Part shown: piece by piece, positions 1 to 9,641 of the stretch
How positions within the stretch are numbered: the stretch's first letter is position 1
Layout of the letters: every line of letters begins with the position of its first letter
Source of the DNA: JAPOXR01 sp965116115
Lineage (GTDB): Bacteria > Pseudomonadota > Alphaproteobacteria > Rhodobacterales > Rhodobacteraceae
NCBI GenBank assembly: GCA_965116115.1
Contig: OZ220486.1
Span: 2,852,001-2,916,000, forward strand
Direction of reading: 5' to 3'
DNA: 64,000 nt
Notes under the pieces: generated by a model
What the model was told of the DNA's origin: nothing
The model's input: the letters and a program-made list of their open reading frames with translations, nothing else
The model's database searches: none
Program-made: the position numbers and the translations under genes

Positions 1-2
1 CG

Positions 3-665
3 GTAACCGCCCACAAGGGAAGCATCCGGCCAGTCGTGCGCGTGCACGGAAAGTCAGCCCATTCCGGCATGCCGGATCTAGGCGTCAATGCAATTCTTGA
101 ATCGGCGCCGCTGCTCAGCATGATTGTCGCCGAACATGAGCGGGTAAGGAGCAAATGTCACAATCTGGTCGGGCGGGCAAGCCTGACCGTCGTCCGCGCC
201 AGCGGCGGCACCGCCAACAACATCGTGCCGGAGTTCTGCGACTTTGTTCTGGACCGGCGCATGGTGCCCGGTGAAGACGAAGATCAGGTTTTGGCGGAAA
301 TTCAGGGCCTGGTCGCCGCCGCCGCGAAGGAATGCGGAACGGGCGCGGAGATTGCCGGCTTCGAACCGACGACGGGGCCGGCGACGGAAACGGCGCCGGA
401 CCATCCGGTCGTGCACGCCGCTCAGTCCGTATGCCGCAGCCACAACGGCGTCGAAACACCAATCACCGGTTTCCAAGGCGGTTGCGATCTAGTGCATTTC
501 CGCAAGCTTGGCGCCCAAGGCATAGTGCTTGGACCCGGGGCTCTCAGCGTTGCTCACCAGCCTGACGAATTCGTCCCGGTCGACGAACTTGTGCGCGCGG
601 CGGCAATCTATCGCGACCTAGCTGTGTCTATGCTGGGACGAGGAGTCGACCCAGCAGTGACTTGA
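3..665 (+). CDS. M20-family metallopeptidase, 3' part (ArgE/DapE type)
   Basis: The reading frame is open from the left edge of the window, so this is the C-terminal part of a longer gene. It holds the lid/dimerisation domain of M20 zinc amidohydrolases, visible as the VRVHGKSAHSG segment, followed by the GGTANNIVP motif that contacts substrate, and the end of the catalytic domain with GGCDLVHF and a late GPGALSVAHQPDEFV stretch. These match acetylornithine deacetylase or succinyl-diaminopimelate desuccinylase relatives, which hydrolyse N-acyl amino acids using two zinc ions in the cytoplasm. The N-terminal zinc ligands lie outside the window, so substrate cannot be assigned. A dead transposase begins just after the stop codon. 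Family assignment is firm; the specific enzyme is not. Confidence 0.85.
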   Translation, partial: VTAHKGSIRPVVRVHGKSAHSGMPDLGVNAILESAPLLSMIVAEHERVRSKCHNLVGRASLTVVRASGGTANNIVPEFCDFVLDRRMVPGEDEDQVLAEIQGLVAAAAKECGTGAEIAGFEPTTGPATETAPDHPVVHAAQSVCRSHNGVETPITGFQGGCDLVHFRKLGAQGIVLGPGALSVAHQPDEFVPVDELVRAAAIYRDLAVSMLGRGVDPAVT

Positions 666-675
666 TCGGCAGCCG

Positions 676-1434
676 GCATGATATGAGGGACGAACAACAG
701 CAGCGGATGGAGCGTGTGATACCGACAGGTATGCCGGGTCCCCAGCGCAAGGACAACCGTAAGGTGACAGCCGGGATATTCTTCGTGCTGCGCACGGGCT
801 GCCGCAGCGGGATCTGCCTGAGCGTTATGGGCTGGATGCGACCTGCTGTAACCGCTTTAACCGGCAGCGCAAGTCGGGTCGACAGCAGAAGATTCGTGAT
901 GATCTTCAAAGGCTTGAAGAAGCCGCGGACAAAAAGACGACGGCGATCCGACGCCGCGGAGCCGGATGATCGACTCGTCGTCAGTCCGCGCTCACCGCTG
1001 TGCCGCCGGGTCGCTCAAAGACGGCGAGACGCGGGAGACCGGGCACTCCCGGCGGACGACGAAGATTCATACCATGGCCGCCGACCGCGCCGGGGCGGCG
1101 GCCCTTCTTGACGGTCTTCAAGCCGGCTGCGTCTTGGTCGCCGACAAGGCCCTATGACGCCGGCGCCGTTCTCAAGGGGGCGGCGGAAGCCGGCTGCCGG
1201 GCCGTCATTCCGTCAAAGTCCAGCCGCAGGCGGCAGCGGCCGCTTGATGAAGCTGTCTATGCGACGCGTGATGTCGTTGAGCGTTTCTTCGGAAGAATCA
1301 AGTTCTGGCGAGCCGCGACCCGCTTTGACAAACGGGCGCGCAACTTCGCCGCCGCTGCCATCCTCACCGTCGTCCGCCACCTGTTGCGGAATGCCGCAAA
1401 GCTGATGATTGAGTCCGCAACCTTAGGCAAATAG
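676..1434 (+). pseudogene. Degenerate IS5-family transposase (copy 1)
   Basis: Broken remains of an IS5-type DDE transposase. Near the 5' end the frame reads ERVIPTGMPGP and GIFFVLRTGC, equivalent to the usual helix-turn-helix start of IS5 transposases. The 3' part reads DVVERFFGRIKFWRAATRFD, the conserved block around the last catalytic Glu. The middle needs several frame changes, so no intact enzyme can be made. The first 250 bases closely resemble a second, shorter copy near 6.5 kb. The 3' end overlaps the end of the convergent IclR gene by a few bases. It separates the peptidase gene from the IclR/sugar transport unit. Confidence 0.8.
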
Positions 1435-2220
1435 AAGTTTGGCGGGTAACGAAACTGAGATTTTTTCTTGTAAAGACCAGCTTGCCGCTTTTAATCGTTC
1501 TTTGGTTTCGGTCAAACGGTTGGAATTTTCGTTCGACAGGATCATTGGGATCGCAATGGCCGCTATGGTCTGATCAGACGCGACTTGACGGACAGGAGCG
1601 GCAATCTCAATAATCGAATTATGCTTGGGGTTTGGTGCTTGAACAGCAGAGTATTTCCGGCAGTTCTCAACCAATTCAACAAAGGCCTCGATCGCTTCTG
1701 CAGGGCGCCCATCGCTAATTTCCCGGACCTTGTTGCGCCGAATTGATTCGTCGTCCGCTGATGCCAGAAAGCAAGCGCCCGCTGCCGTTCCGAACAGGCC
1801 GTGCTGATACCCGACTTGGACGCTTAGGCCATAACTGTTGGCAGCCTCGGCGGTTGCAATTGTAAGCAGACGGTTATTTTGCTGAATAGACAAGTGGTTC
1901 GATAACGATGTTTCATCACTCAACCGTTCAAGATAAGGACTTGCAAGCTCGGCAAGTTTGCCACTGTCGGATCTGGTATTTCCAATGTGTGCCAACTTGT
2001 CCGTAAGCGAGTAGATCTCGCCGTCGGTCCGCTGAATATACCCGCGCTCCTCGAGGACGATCATCATCCGAAAAATTTCGTTCTTCGATCGGTCAATTCC
2101 TGCCGCCAATTGTGAAAGAGTAGGAGACCCATTGGTAACCGACAGAAATTCAAGTATATCCAACCCTTTTTCCAAGGCAGGGGCGGAATACTTCTGCAGT
2201 TTTGTGTCACTTCTGCTCAA
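1423..2220 (-). CDS. IclR-family transcriptional regulator
   Basis: A 265-residue regulator with the IclR layout: an N-terminal winged helix-turn-helix (about residues 14-75, including ALEKGLDILEFL and TLSQLAAGIDRSKNEIFRMM) and a C-terminal GAF-like effector domain (about 85-255). The effector domain carries the usual YGLSVQVGYQHGLFGTAAGACFLA core, where a small molecule would bind. IclR proteins act as dimers on the promoters of catabolic operons. It is the last gene of a same-strand set after the ATPase, permease and binding protein of a sugar ABC transporter, so it probably controls that transporter in response to its sugar. That role is inferred from position. Length is normal for the family. 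Confidence 0.88.
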   Translation of the reverse strand: MSRSDTKLQKYSAPALEKGLDILEFLSVTNGSPTLSQLAAGIDRSKNEIFRMMIVLEERGYIQRTDGEIYSLTDKLAHIGNTRSDSGKLAELASPYLERLSDETSLSNHLSIQQNNRLLTIATAEAANSYGLSVQVGYQHGLFGTAAGACFLASADDESIRRNKVREISDGRPAEAIEAFVELVENCRKYSAVQAPNPKHNSIIEIAAPVRQVASDQTIAAIAIPMILSNENSNRLTETKERLKAASWSLQEKISVSLPAKLLFA

Positions 2221-2320
2221 TTTGAAATACTGATCCTCTAGCGTGAACTGCGTGGGGGCAATTTGCCCCCACGCAACCTAGCCCGTATCAATCAGAGAGA
2301 TAAGAATACGCGCCTGCGGC

Positions 2321-3289
2321 TTATTTCAAGCCGTTGCGGACAAGAATCGCGTCTGCGTTTTCGGCGGTCACTGCCTCTGTCCCCATGACAACAGACTTCT
2401 CGACCTCTTGACCTCCGAGATACTTGAGAGCCTGCCGCAGACCTTCTGCGCCTGGCGTCGGGTAAAGAAAAGTCGCGGCGAGTTCGCCATTCGCAACCCA
2501 AGTTACGCCTTCACCCGGAAGCGCATCTACACCGATAAAAATGATATCCTTTTCACGGCCAGCATCTTTCGCAGCAAGATAGGCGCCATACGCCATCGGA
2601 TCATTATGTCCGTATACCATGGTGATGTCTTCGTGGGTGCGAAGAGCCGTTGCCATGATGTCGTAAGCCTGATCTTGCTTCCAGTCTCCAGATTGCTGAT
2701 CCAAGAGAAAGTTCACGCCGGCCTCATTTTCAAAAGCTTCGTGGAAACCATTCGACCGGTCATGAGCTGCTTGAGTCCCAAGGCCGCCCCAAATCTCGAC
2801 CACCGTGCCCTTGGCGTTTCCGGCGCCCCCGAGCTTCTCTACAGCGAACTTGCCTGCGGCTTGGCCGATCAGAACGTTGTCGCCGCCAACCCATTGAACG
2901 AACTTGTCAGTGTCGACGTTACGGTCAAGAACAAAAACCGGAATGCCAGCCTCGGTCGCCTGCTCAACGACACCCGTTAAACCTGCCGATTCCTTCGGTG
3001 AGATCAGAATCGCGTCAACTTCTTGACGGATGAAGTTTTCCACGTCCGCCACCTGTTTTTCGGTACGGTCATTTGCATCAGCGATCAGCAACTCAACATT
3101 CTCATGCAACGCCGCTTCCGCGCGCAGGTCTTTGTTGAACTGCACACGCCACGGCTCAACCGTCGTCACCTGCGAAAAGCCGATGACATAGGTGTCAGCT
3201 GCCCGGGTAGCGCTTGTCGTGACACTCATCGCGACAACCATTGCACCAGCTCCAAGAACAAGTGCCTTGCCAAAATCTCTTCTCTTCAT
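2321..3289 (-). CDS. Sugar ABC transporter periplasmic binding protein (RbsB-type)
   Basis: A 322-residue type-I periplasmic binding protein of the ribose/galactose group (Peripla_BP_4). The chosen ATG is preceded six bases upstream by GGGGA; a longer reading frame 22 codons upstream has no comparable site. The N-terminus MKRRDFGKALVLGAG followed by a hydrophobic stretch and ATRA is an export signal, possibly Tat-dependent because of the RRDFGK sequence. Mature motifs typical of the family include VIGFSQVTTVEPWR at the start, then VDAILISPKESAGLTGVVEQA and GIPVFVLDRNVD, and VYGHNDPMAYGAYLAAK near the C-terminus. It delivers a sugar to the membrane permease encoded just upstream in the operon. 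The sugar itself cannot be read from the sequence. Confidence 0.9.
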   Translation of the reverse strand: MKRRDFGKALVLGAGAMVVAMSVTTSATRAADTYVIGFSQVTTVEPWRVQFNKDLRAEAALHENVELLIADANDRTEKQVADVENFIRQEVDAILISPKESAGLTGVVEQATEAGIPVFVLDRNVDTDKFVQWVGGDNVLIGQAAGKFAVEKLGGAGNAKGTVVEIWGGLGTQAAHDRSNGFHEAFENEAGVNFLLDQQSGDWKQDQAYDIMATALRTHEDITMVYGHNDPMAYGAYLAAKDAGREKDIIFIGVDALPGEGVTWVANGELAATFLYPTPGAEGLRQALKYLGGQEVEKSVVMGTEAVTAENADAILVRNGLK

Positions 3290-3364
3290 AGTATATCCCC
3301 ATTCATGGTGCAGCGTTCGCGCTGCGGTTTGAACGCTCTGGCCTCCTTCCTTCACGTTGCGAGG

Positions 3365-4645
3365 TCAGAGCTCTTTCCGCCGGTCCAGGCCATACCTGGC
3401 CCAAGCGAAAATTCCGTCCATCCGTCCTTCCTGCAAAAGAACAGCGGCGATAATGATCATACCCTTCAGGATTAACTGTGTGTTGCTGTCGATGTTGTTG
3501 AGTTGAAGGATGTTGCTGAGAAACCCAAAGATCAGGACCCCAACAAAAGTTCCCATTACGGCACCGCGCCCGCCCATCAGGCTGGTTCCGCCGATAACGA
3601 CGGCAGCAATGGCATCAAGTTCAAGCCCGATGCCCGCATCAGGTTTGCCTTGACGAAACTGTGCGACGTAAAACACGCCGCCGAGTGCTGACAATCCACC
3701 GGCAATTGCGTAGGTGACAATCTTGTTAAGCGCTACATTGATACCAGCCAAACGCGCTGCCTCTTCGTTTCCGCCTATCGCCAGCAAATAGCTGCCGTAG
3801 GTCGTCAGTCTGGTCAGCAAAAAGAAGATCGCCAAAACAGTCAGGAATATCAGCCCGGGTACCGGCAGGACGCCCCAGACGAGGCTTCGAAGAACTTCAA
3901 AGGTCTCCGTCGCATTGCTACCAGTGTACACGGGGTAGACTGCAGTGTCTTGACCCGCGATGACCCGGGCGAGGCCAAGAGCTCCGACCATCATGGCTAA
4001 AGTTACGATGAATGGCTGCAGACGTCCGTGGACGATAAGCAATCCGTTGAGCGTTCCAATGATCGCGCCGATACAGGGGACGGCGATAAGAACGGCCAAA
4101 ACACCAAACTTGCCTGAGACCTGAGCAGACAACCACACCATAACGCCAACTGAAAATGCGGCGGCTATGGCGACAGGAAGCCATGTGGAAGCACTGGATA
4201 TGGCGGACGATTTCCGCCCCTTGCGCAACTCTTTCTGAAGAAACAGCAGCAATGCTGCCATACATATGAACAGAACCGCGCCGGTCGCAGGGACGCTGAA
4301 ATAGCTTGCCGCCGTCCAACCTTCCTGCGTCAGAAGCATTGCGCAGATCACCGTGCCAAGCGCCAAAGTCGATCCAACGGATAAATCAATGCCCGCAATA
4401 AAAATGACCAGCGTCATGCCGACGGCGACAATTCCGGTTACGGATACTTGACGCAGAATGTCCGTCAAGTTGCCAATTGAAAGAAAGATGTTGTTTCCCT
4501 TGGACGACAAAGGAGAAGTCAGCGCACCAAAAGCAATCAGAACGAGCAGACCCCAGTACAACTTGGTCTTGTTCAGGATCACGCCGATTATGCGCATAGC
4601 ATCTATTGATGATGCCTTATTCAATTGTGAATTTGAAACGCTCAT
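3365..4645 (-). CDS. Sugar ABC transporter permease (RbsC/XylH-type)
   Basis: A 426-residue inner-membrane permease of the BPD_transp_2 family. The early TGIVAVGMTLVIFIAGIDLS segment and the late ITDxNxG-like region followed by AIAAVVIGGTSLMGGRGAVM are the family hallmarks. It is about 100 residues longer than ribose permeases; the extra part lies at roughly residues 105-190 and contains additional hydrophobic segments, an arrangement also seen in xylose-type XylH permeases. That makes a pentose such as xylose a reasonable but unproven substrate. It sits between the ATPase (18 bases upstream) and the binding protein (75 bases downstream), all on one strand. Confidence 0.9.
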   Translation of the reverse strand: MSVSNSQLNKASSIDAMRIIGVILNKTKLYWGLLVLIAFGALTSPLSSKGNNIFLSIGNLTDILRQVSVTGIVAVGMTLVIFIAGIDLSVGSTLALGTVICAMLLTQEGWTAASYFSVPATGAVLFICMAALLLFLQKELRKGRKSSAISSASTWLPVAIAAAFSVGVMVWLSAQVSGKFGVLAVLIAVPCIGAIIGTLNGLLIVHGRLQPFIVTLAMMVGALGLARVIAGQDTAVYPVYTGSNATETFEVLRSLVWGVLPVPGLIFLTVLAIFFLLTRLTTYGSYLLAIGGNEEAARLAGINVALNKIVTYAIAGGLSALGGVFYVAQFRQGKPDAGIGLELDAIAAVVIGGTSLMGGRGAVMGTFVGVLIFGFLSNILQLNNIDSNTQLILKGMIIIAAVLLQEGRMDGIFAWARYGLDRRKEL

Positions 4646-4662
4646 TTTTTCTTTGTTTCATT

Positions 4663-6216
4663 TCAGGCGAATTGCATCGCGAGTTCTTTGATCGAATCAA
4701 CAGACATTTCGGCCTTATTGAGAGTTCCGGTGATTCGACCTTCACAAAGCACGATCATCCGGTCACAAACTGCCAAGAACTCTGAGATCTCCGAACTTGC
4801 AAACAAGACGGACAGCCCCTGCTCAGCCAATTCCCCAATCAGGTCATAAATTTCGTCTTTGGCACCTACATCGATGCCTCTAGTCGGTTCGTCGAGCAGC
4901 AAGATCTTTGGCTTGGTGGCCAGCCACTTGCCCAACACAACTTTCTGCTGGTTGCCGCCGCTCAATCGTCTGACAATATGCTCCGGACCACGAGCAACGA
5001 TCCGCAGCGTGTCAATCGCATTTAGCGACTCGCGCCTTTGAACTGCCGTCGGATTAAGCCCGAAATGCGATCGTGTAGGCAACAACGGCAACACGACATT
5101 GTCGCTAATGGATCGGTCTAGAAGCAGACCATTCCCTTTACGGTCTTCGGTAATCAGTGCAAGCCCTAACTCAACTCCATCGGCCGGATTGCCAAGTCGG
5201 ACTTTCTCTCCGTTGATTTCGATATCGCCCTTATAAGCGCCGCCGCGCGCACCGAACAAAGTCTCAAGAAGCTCTGTGCGCCCAGCACCCAAAAGACCGC
5301 CAACACCGAGAATTTCGCCATTTTTGACCTCAAACGAAATGTCCTGGAGAACGTTTCGGCGGTCAGAACAAACAGACAGATTGTTCACGCGCATAGTCAC
5401 AATTTCGGAGCGCTCGGATTTTCGGACAAGTGGTTTGATTTCAACCGGTCTGCCGACCATCATCTGAATCAACTCACTCGAGTTCGTTTCCGACACAAAG
5501 CGTGTCCCGATCTGGTCGCCGTCACGCAAGACGGTCACACGATCCGAAATTTCAAAGACTTCATCCATCCGGTGTGAAATATAGACAATGGCAACACCTT
5601 GAAGAGCGAGGTCGCGAATGACTTCCATCAGGATGTCGGCCTCGGTCTGCGACAGAGCCGAGGTTGGTTCGTCCATAATCAACAGTCGCGCGTCTCCCAA
5701 AAGAGCACGTGCGATCTCGACAAGCTGTTGTTCACCCATGCGAAGATTTTTTACCGGCGTATCTACATTCAGTTTGAAACCAAAACGCGCCAATGCCTCA
5801 CGCGCTGTTTTTCTCAGGGCGTAACGATCAATACAAATGCCAAATTTTTTCGGTTCGTGTCCAAGCAGAACATTCTCGGCCACTGTCATCTCGGGGATCA
5901 GGCTCAATTCCTGGTGCATGATGACGATACCGCGGTCCTCCGCTTCGCGCGGTGACCCAAAGGATACCTCCTCACCGTCAATGAACATCGAACCGGAAGT
6001 GGCTTTTTGCACGCCGCTGATAATCTTGACGAGCGTGCTTTTTCCCGTGCCGTTCTCTCCCATCAGAGTATGAATTTCGCCGCCAAGGAAATCGAGATGC
6101 ACGTCGCGCAAAACCGATACGCCGGAAAAAGACATGCCAATCCCACGCAGATTAAGCGCGACAGAAGCAATCGATTCTCCCGGTCTTGCCTCCCCCTGTC
6201 GATCAACTGCGGGCAT
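4663..6216 (-). CDS. Sugar ABC transporter ATPase, tandem ABC domains (RbsA/XylG-type)
   Basis: About 517 residues with two ABC domains in tandem, as usual for ribose/xylose importers. Domain 1 has Walker A GENGTGKST near residue 55, signature MGEQQLVEIARAL and Walker B LLIMDEPTSAL. Domain 2 has the degenerate Walker A GLLGAGRTE, and then signature LSGGNQQKVVLGKWL with LLLDEPTRGIDVGAK. Only the first site is expected to be a canonical P-loop, which is normal in this family. I chose the ATG at 6216 because GGGAGGAGG lies immediately upstream; a TTG four codons earlier would place the ribosome site inside the gene. It is the first gene of the operon and energises the permease that follows. Confidence 0.92.
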   Translation of the reverse strand: MPAVDRQGEARPGESIASVALNLRGIGMSFSGVSVLRDVHLDFLGGEIHTLMGENGTGKSTLVKIISGVQKATSGSMFIDGEEVSFGSPREAEDRGIVIMHQELSLIPEMTVAENVLLGHEPKKFGICIDRYALRKTAREALARFGFKLNVDTPVKNLRMGEQQLVEIARALLGDARLLIMDEPTSALSQTEADILMEVIRDLALQGVAIVYISHRMDEVFEISDRVTVLRDGDQIGTRFVSETNSSELIQMMVGRPVEIKPLVRKSERSEIVTMRVNNLSVCSDRRNVLQDISFEVKNGEILGVGGLLGAGRTELLETLFGARGGAYKGDIEINGEKVRLGNPADGVELGLALITEDRKGNGLLLDRSISDNVVLPLLPTRSHFGLNPTAVQRRESLNAIDTLRIVARGPEHIVRRLSGGNQQKVVLGKWLATKPKILLLDEPTRGIDVGAKDEIYDLIGELAEQGLSVLFASSEISEFLAVCDRMIVLCEGRITGTLNKAEMSVDSIKELAMQFA

Positions 6217-6505
6217 GCCTCCTCCCAAAGGCGATTCCTGATTCGAGTTTTATATAAGAAACGCTCTGCATATGTAAACCCTGTTTTGGCTTAACATGAC
6301 ACATCTTTTTTCCTGTTTGCCCCGAAATTCACCCGGAAATGAGTGTTGGGCAGAGGTTCGGTTCTTGCGGCGGCATGAACGAAGCGCAGGATCATGGCGT
6401 TGATCCGGCATTGTCGGTTACAAGGCGCGTACCCGACTATTTGACATGCCGGGCCTGCGGCACAGCGCCGCGCGACCAGCGGTGAGCTCAAAGGAGATTT
6501 GAAAT

Positions 6506-6770
6506 AATGGGCAGCCGGCATGACATGACGGACGATGAACAGCGACGGATGGAGCGTGTGATGCCGAAAGGCCTGCCGGGGGCCTGCGCAAGGACGGCCG
6601 TAAGGTGACAGCCGGGATATTCTTCGTGCTGCGCAACGGCATGCCGCAGCGGGATTTGCCCGAGCGTTGCGGAGCCGTACGCGACCTGCTGTAACCGCTG
6701 TAATCGGCAGAGCAAGTCGGGCCAGCAGCAGAACATTCTTGATGATCTTAAAGGCTTGACGAAGCGGATG
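6506..6770 (+). pseudogene. Degenerate IS5-family transposase (copy 2, 5' part)
   Basis: The DNA closely follows copy 1 at 676, including the stretch encoding ERVMPKGLPG and GIFFVLRNGMPQRDLPER, the conserved N-terminal block of IS5-type transposases. A frame change and stop codons follow within about 200 bases, and the catalytic half is missing. The element therefore cannot move. It lies downstream of the start of the sugar ABC operon and upstream of the taurine-type transporter, in a stretch of about 1.3 kb with no intact gene. Confidence 0.72.
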
Positions 6771-6772
6771 AA

Positions 6773-6917
6773 GAAGGCGCATCAGAAAGCATACGGCGGC
6801 TGCCGGAGCGAGCGGGGCGCCCGCAACCATGCGGTCCTGCGGACGCTGATCAAAACCGCCCGCAAACAGGGCTGGAACGTTCTTGACGCACTCCGAATTG
6901 AGCCCCGGCGGATCTGA
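6773..6917 (+). pseudogene. C-terminal fragment resembling IS66-family transposase
   Basis: A short open stretch ends with GCRSERGARNHAVLRTLIK followed by TARKQGWNVLDALR and a stop. This pattern (GxRSxxGA, then TxRKQGxxVLxxL) resembles the tail of IS66-family transposases. Nothing of the remaining 400 or more residues is present. It directly follows the IS5 fragment, which suggests that one element landed in another before both decayed. The family call rests on motif memory only. Confidence 0.4.
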
Positions 6918-7509
6918 ACTTCCGGTCAGCCAATTCCTGAGGGAGCGCCGCTCCCGAATCCCGTGCTTCCGAAAGATATTTCCATGACCGACGGCAGCGG
7001 ATGATCCCGTCTCCGGGAACGCTTCCTGGATACCTGACCAATTACTCTCCGACATCACTGGATCATGGTCTGCAGGCTTTCTTTCCCGCTGACAGGATCA
7101 AGCAAACCGGATCAGCCCGCAGTCGGCCGTAACAGGGTTGTCTTGCCGGAACTGACAGCTGATCTGAATGCCTTTCCCGGCATTCCCGCAAGCTGTGATC
7201 GGCTCTGACGTTTGGCACTGCCGGGGCCTTCATAGTGATTTCAGGATATATTCAGAGTTCATCCCCGTCGGGAAATGTCAGGCTGCGGCGCACTGTATGA
7301 TGAAATCAGCAAGCCTTGGTGTATCCGGGGACAGGTCCCCGCCATACAGCCCTGAAACCGGCATCATTCCTGCGGCTCCCTGCGCAGCCTGCAATGGCCG
7401 CTGAGTCCTTGGTATCCAAGAAGCAGTCCGGGATGGGGATGCGCCGACCAGCCGCTTGATTGCTGAGAGTGTCTCTGGACGCCGGATCAAGCCGGAAGCG
7501 AATGCGCTG
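6918..7509. other. Intergenic stretch without recognisable gene
   Basis: No reading frame here has a recognisable family motif or convincing start. The sequence follows transposase debris and leads up to the stop codon of the taurine-type permease on the minus strand. I see no clear terminator, RNA gene or repeat. It is most likely decayed DNA. Confidence 0.5.
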
Positions 7510-8784
7510 CTATCCCCGGCCTTTCCAAGGTACGAGCCAGCGTTCCGCCATGCGCATGAGTATGTCAATGCTGTAGCCGATTATGCCGATAAGAATTATG
7601 CCCATGATGACAATATCGGTCAGCTGGAACTTGGATGCCACCATGATCATCATCCCGGCGCCTTTCTCCGCTGCCACGAGTTCGGCCGCGACGACCGTGC
7701 CCCAGCAGACTCCCATGGCAACCCTGGCGCCGGTGAAAATTTCGGGCAGCGAGTTCGGCAAAATAACATGCCGCATGATCTGCCACCGCGACGCGCCGAG
7801 CGAGTATGCGGCATGCACCTTTGATATCTGCACGCCGGATACACCTGCCCTGGCAGCAATGGTCATTATCCAAAGCGCGGCCAGAAACAGCAGAATGATC
7901 TTTCCGACCTCGCCGATCCCGGCCCAGATGATAACCAGCGGAATGAGGGCCAGCGGCGGCACCGGCCGCATGAATTCCACAATCGGATCGAACCAGCCCC
8001 GGAACCAGTTGGAGAGTCCCATCGCGTAGCCGAGCGGAATGCCTGCCAGAGCGCCGAAGAAAAACCCGGCGACCACCCGGTACAGGGATGAACCCAAATG
8101 CTGCAGGAGATTGAAATTCTGATAACCGTCTGACGCGATGTCGATGAATCTGAACCAAACGCTCTCAGGCGAGGGAAGCCAGATCGGCTCCATCTGGAAT
8201 CCCTTGTCAGGGGTAAAGTTCAGCGTGCCCTTGGCGGTCATCGCAACCGTGCCGTCCGCAACCCTTACCTTCGCCCCCGGTTCTATCGGTTGTCCATTGA
8301 CGGCAATGACCCTTGCGCCGTCCGACCTGGTGAAACCGTCATTGGCGTCGGTCCTGATCAGTTTTGACCGCCAGGCTCCGACCGCGGCCGCATCATTCTT
8401 CGCAAAGCCCGACCCCGGTTCCACTTCGGGCACTTCAACTTCTTCGCCGACCCTGAACACCCGCACGCGGACTGTCGCGTCATCTTCCTCCCCGCCCGGC
8501 ACTCGGGCGGTGTACTGGAACTCGGTGTCGCCAATGAACGGACCGGGTACGTGAACAGGCGCCAAGGCAGATCCAGTAAATGCCCCCCACAGCAGGAACA
8601 GGGTCACGACGGAAATAACCGATGCCGCCCTGTTTGCAGTGACGGTGCTCTCATCACCGAATGTGACGGTTTTGAGCGATGTGAAATCAATACGTTTGAA
8701 ATAGCGCTTGGTGACGGCGCGCACGACAAAGAACATGCCGGCGAATACCGCGACATAGACGACAATGATCATCAGACCGGTCAT
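7510..8784 (-). CDS. tauC: Taurine/nitrate-type ABC transporter permease with long N-terminal domain
   Basis: A 424-residue permease whose C-terminal half (about residues 225-420) is a normal TauC/SsuC membrane domain, with the EAA loop AAYSLGASRWQIMRHVILPN and neighbouring RPVPPLALIPLVIIWAGIG. The N-terminal half is unusual: one membrane segment at about 1-22, another at about 52-72, then roughly 130 residues of polar sequence, probably periplasmic, before the permease domain. Typical TauC proteins are near 270 residues. The start overlaps the stop of the ATPase gene (ATGA), so translation is probably coupled. Substrate is likely taurine or another small sulfonate or sulfate ester, judged from the binding protein and the betC/betA/TauE neighbours. 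The gene symbol is by family. Confidence 0.82.
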   Translation of the reverse strand: MTGLMIIVVYVAVFAGMFFVVRAVTKRYFKRIDFTSLKTVTFGDESTVTANRAASVISVVTLFLLWGAFTGSALAPVHVPGPFIGDTEFQYTARVPGGEEDDATVRVRVFRVGEEVEVPEVEPGSGFAKNDAAAVGAWRSKLIRTDANDGFTRSDGARVIAVNGQPIEPGAKVRVADGTVAMTAKGTLNFTPDKGFQMEPIWLPSPESVWFRFIDIASDGYQNFNLLQHLGSSLYRVVAGFFFGALAGIPLGYAMGLSNWFRGWFDPIVEFMRPVPPLALIPLVIIWAGIGEVGKIILLFLAALWIMTIAARAGVSGVQISKVHAAYSLGASRWQIMRHVILPNSLPEIFTGARVAMGVCWGTVVAAELVAAEKGAGMMIMVASKFQLTDIVIMGIILIGIIGYSIDILMRMAERWLVPWKGRG

Positions 8785-9587
8785 CAGCCGTCCTCAGCCC
8801 GTCCCATGATCTCCTCTTCCATGTCCCAAATCATGGACAGAATCTCTTCCCGGGACGTTGCGTACCCATCGGCTTTCTTGACCTCGCGAAGATCGGCTCC
8901 GACTCCCATCTCGGCAAATGGCAGCCGGTACTCCTTGTGTATCCGCCCAGGTCTCGGAGCCATGACCAGCAGCCGCTCGCCGAGAAGGAGAGCTTCCTCC
9001 ACGGAATGAGTGATCAGGATTATTGTCTTGCCGGTATCTTTCCAGAGTCTCAGCACCAACCCCTGCATCTTTTCCCTGGTGAGCGCATCAAGCGCTCCCA
9101 GCGGTTCATCCATTAAAATCACATCAGGATCATTGGCGAGGCACCGGGCCAGCGCCACGCGCTGCTGCATGCCGCCGGACAGTTCGTAAATCGCTTTTTC
9201 CTTGAAATCCTGAAGTCCCACAATTTCCAGAAGATGATCAACCCGGTCGTCAGTTTCGCCCTTCGGCACACCGTTCATGCGCGGCCCGAACGCGACGTTT
9301 TCACGGACATTGACCCACTCGAACAGGGCTCCCTGCTGGAACACCATGCCCCTTTCCTGGCCCGGGCCGCTGACTGAGCGGTCATTGAGAATCACTTTGC
9401 CCTCGGTCGGAGCGAGAAAGCCCGCGATGATATTGAGCAAAGTGGTTTTGCCGCATCCAGAAGGGCCGAGGACACTCATAATCTCCCCGGCCTCGATTTT
9501 CAGGCTGACATTCTTCAGCGCCTGCACATACGATCCGTCAGGCAAGTCGAACCGCATCGATATATCGTCTATCAGCAGCGGCTGCAT
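8784..9587 (-). CDS. tauB: Taurine/sulfonate ABC transporter ATPase
   Basis: A 267-residue ABC ATPase of the TauB/SsuB/NrtD group. It has Walker A GPSGCGKTT at residues 41-49, the Q-loop at QQGALFEW, the signature LSGGMQQRVALARCL, Walker B VILMDEPLGALD and the H-loop ILITHSVEEA. The C-terminus continues to EEEIMGRAEDG and overlaps the start of the permease gene by one ATGA. It energises import of the ligand captured by the binding protein encoded 54 bases upstream. Family assignment is secure; the exact substrate is inferred from neighbours. Confidence 0.9.
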   Translation of the reverse strand: MQPLLIDDISMRFDLPDGSYVQALKNVSLKIEAGEIMSVLGPSGCGKTTLLNIIAGFLAPTEGKVILNDRSVSGPGQERGMVFQQGALFEWVNVRENVAFGPRMNGVPKGETDDRVDHLLEIVGLQDFKEKAIYELSGGMQQRVALARCLANDPDVILMDEPLGALDALTREKMQGLVLRLWKDTGKTIILITHSVEEALLLGERLLVMAPRPGRIHKEYRLPFAEMGVGADLREVKKADGYATSREEILSMIWDMEEEIMGRAEDG

Positions 9588-9641
9588 CTTGCCCCTGCCA
9601 TCAGATTCGGCTGCGAGGCAGCTGCCTCAGACACCCAAGAT

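Noticed and set aside
2408..2980. 190-codon plus-strand frame opposite the sugar binding protein
   Set aside because: Fully antisense to a clear periplasmic binding protein gene and without motifs.
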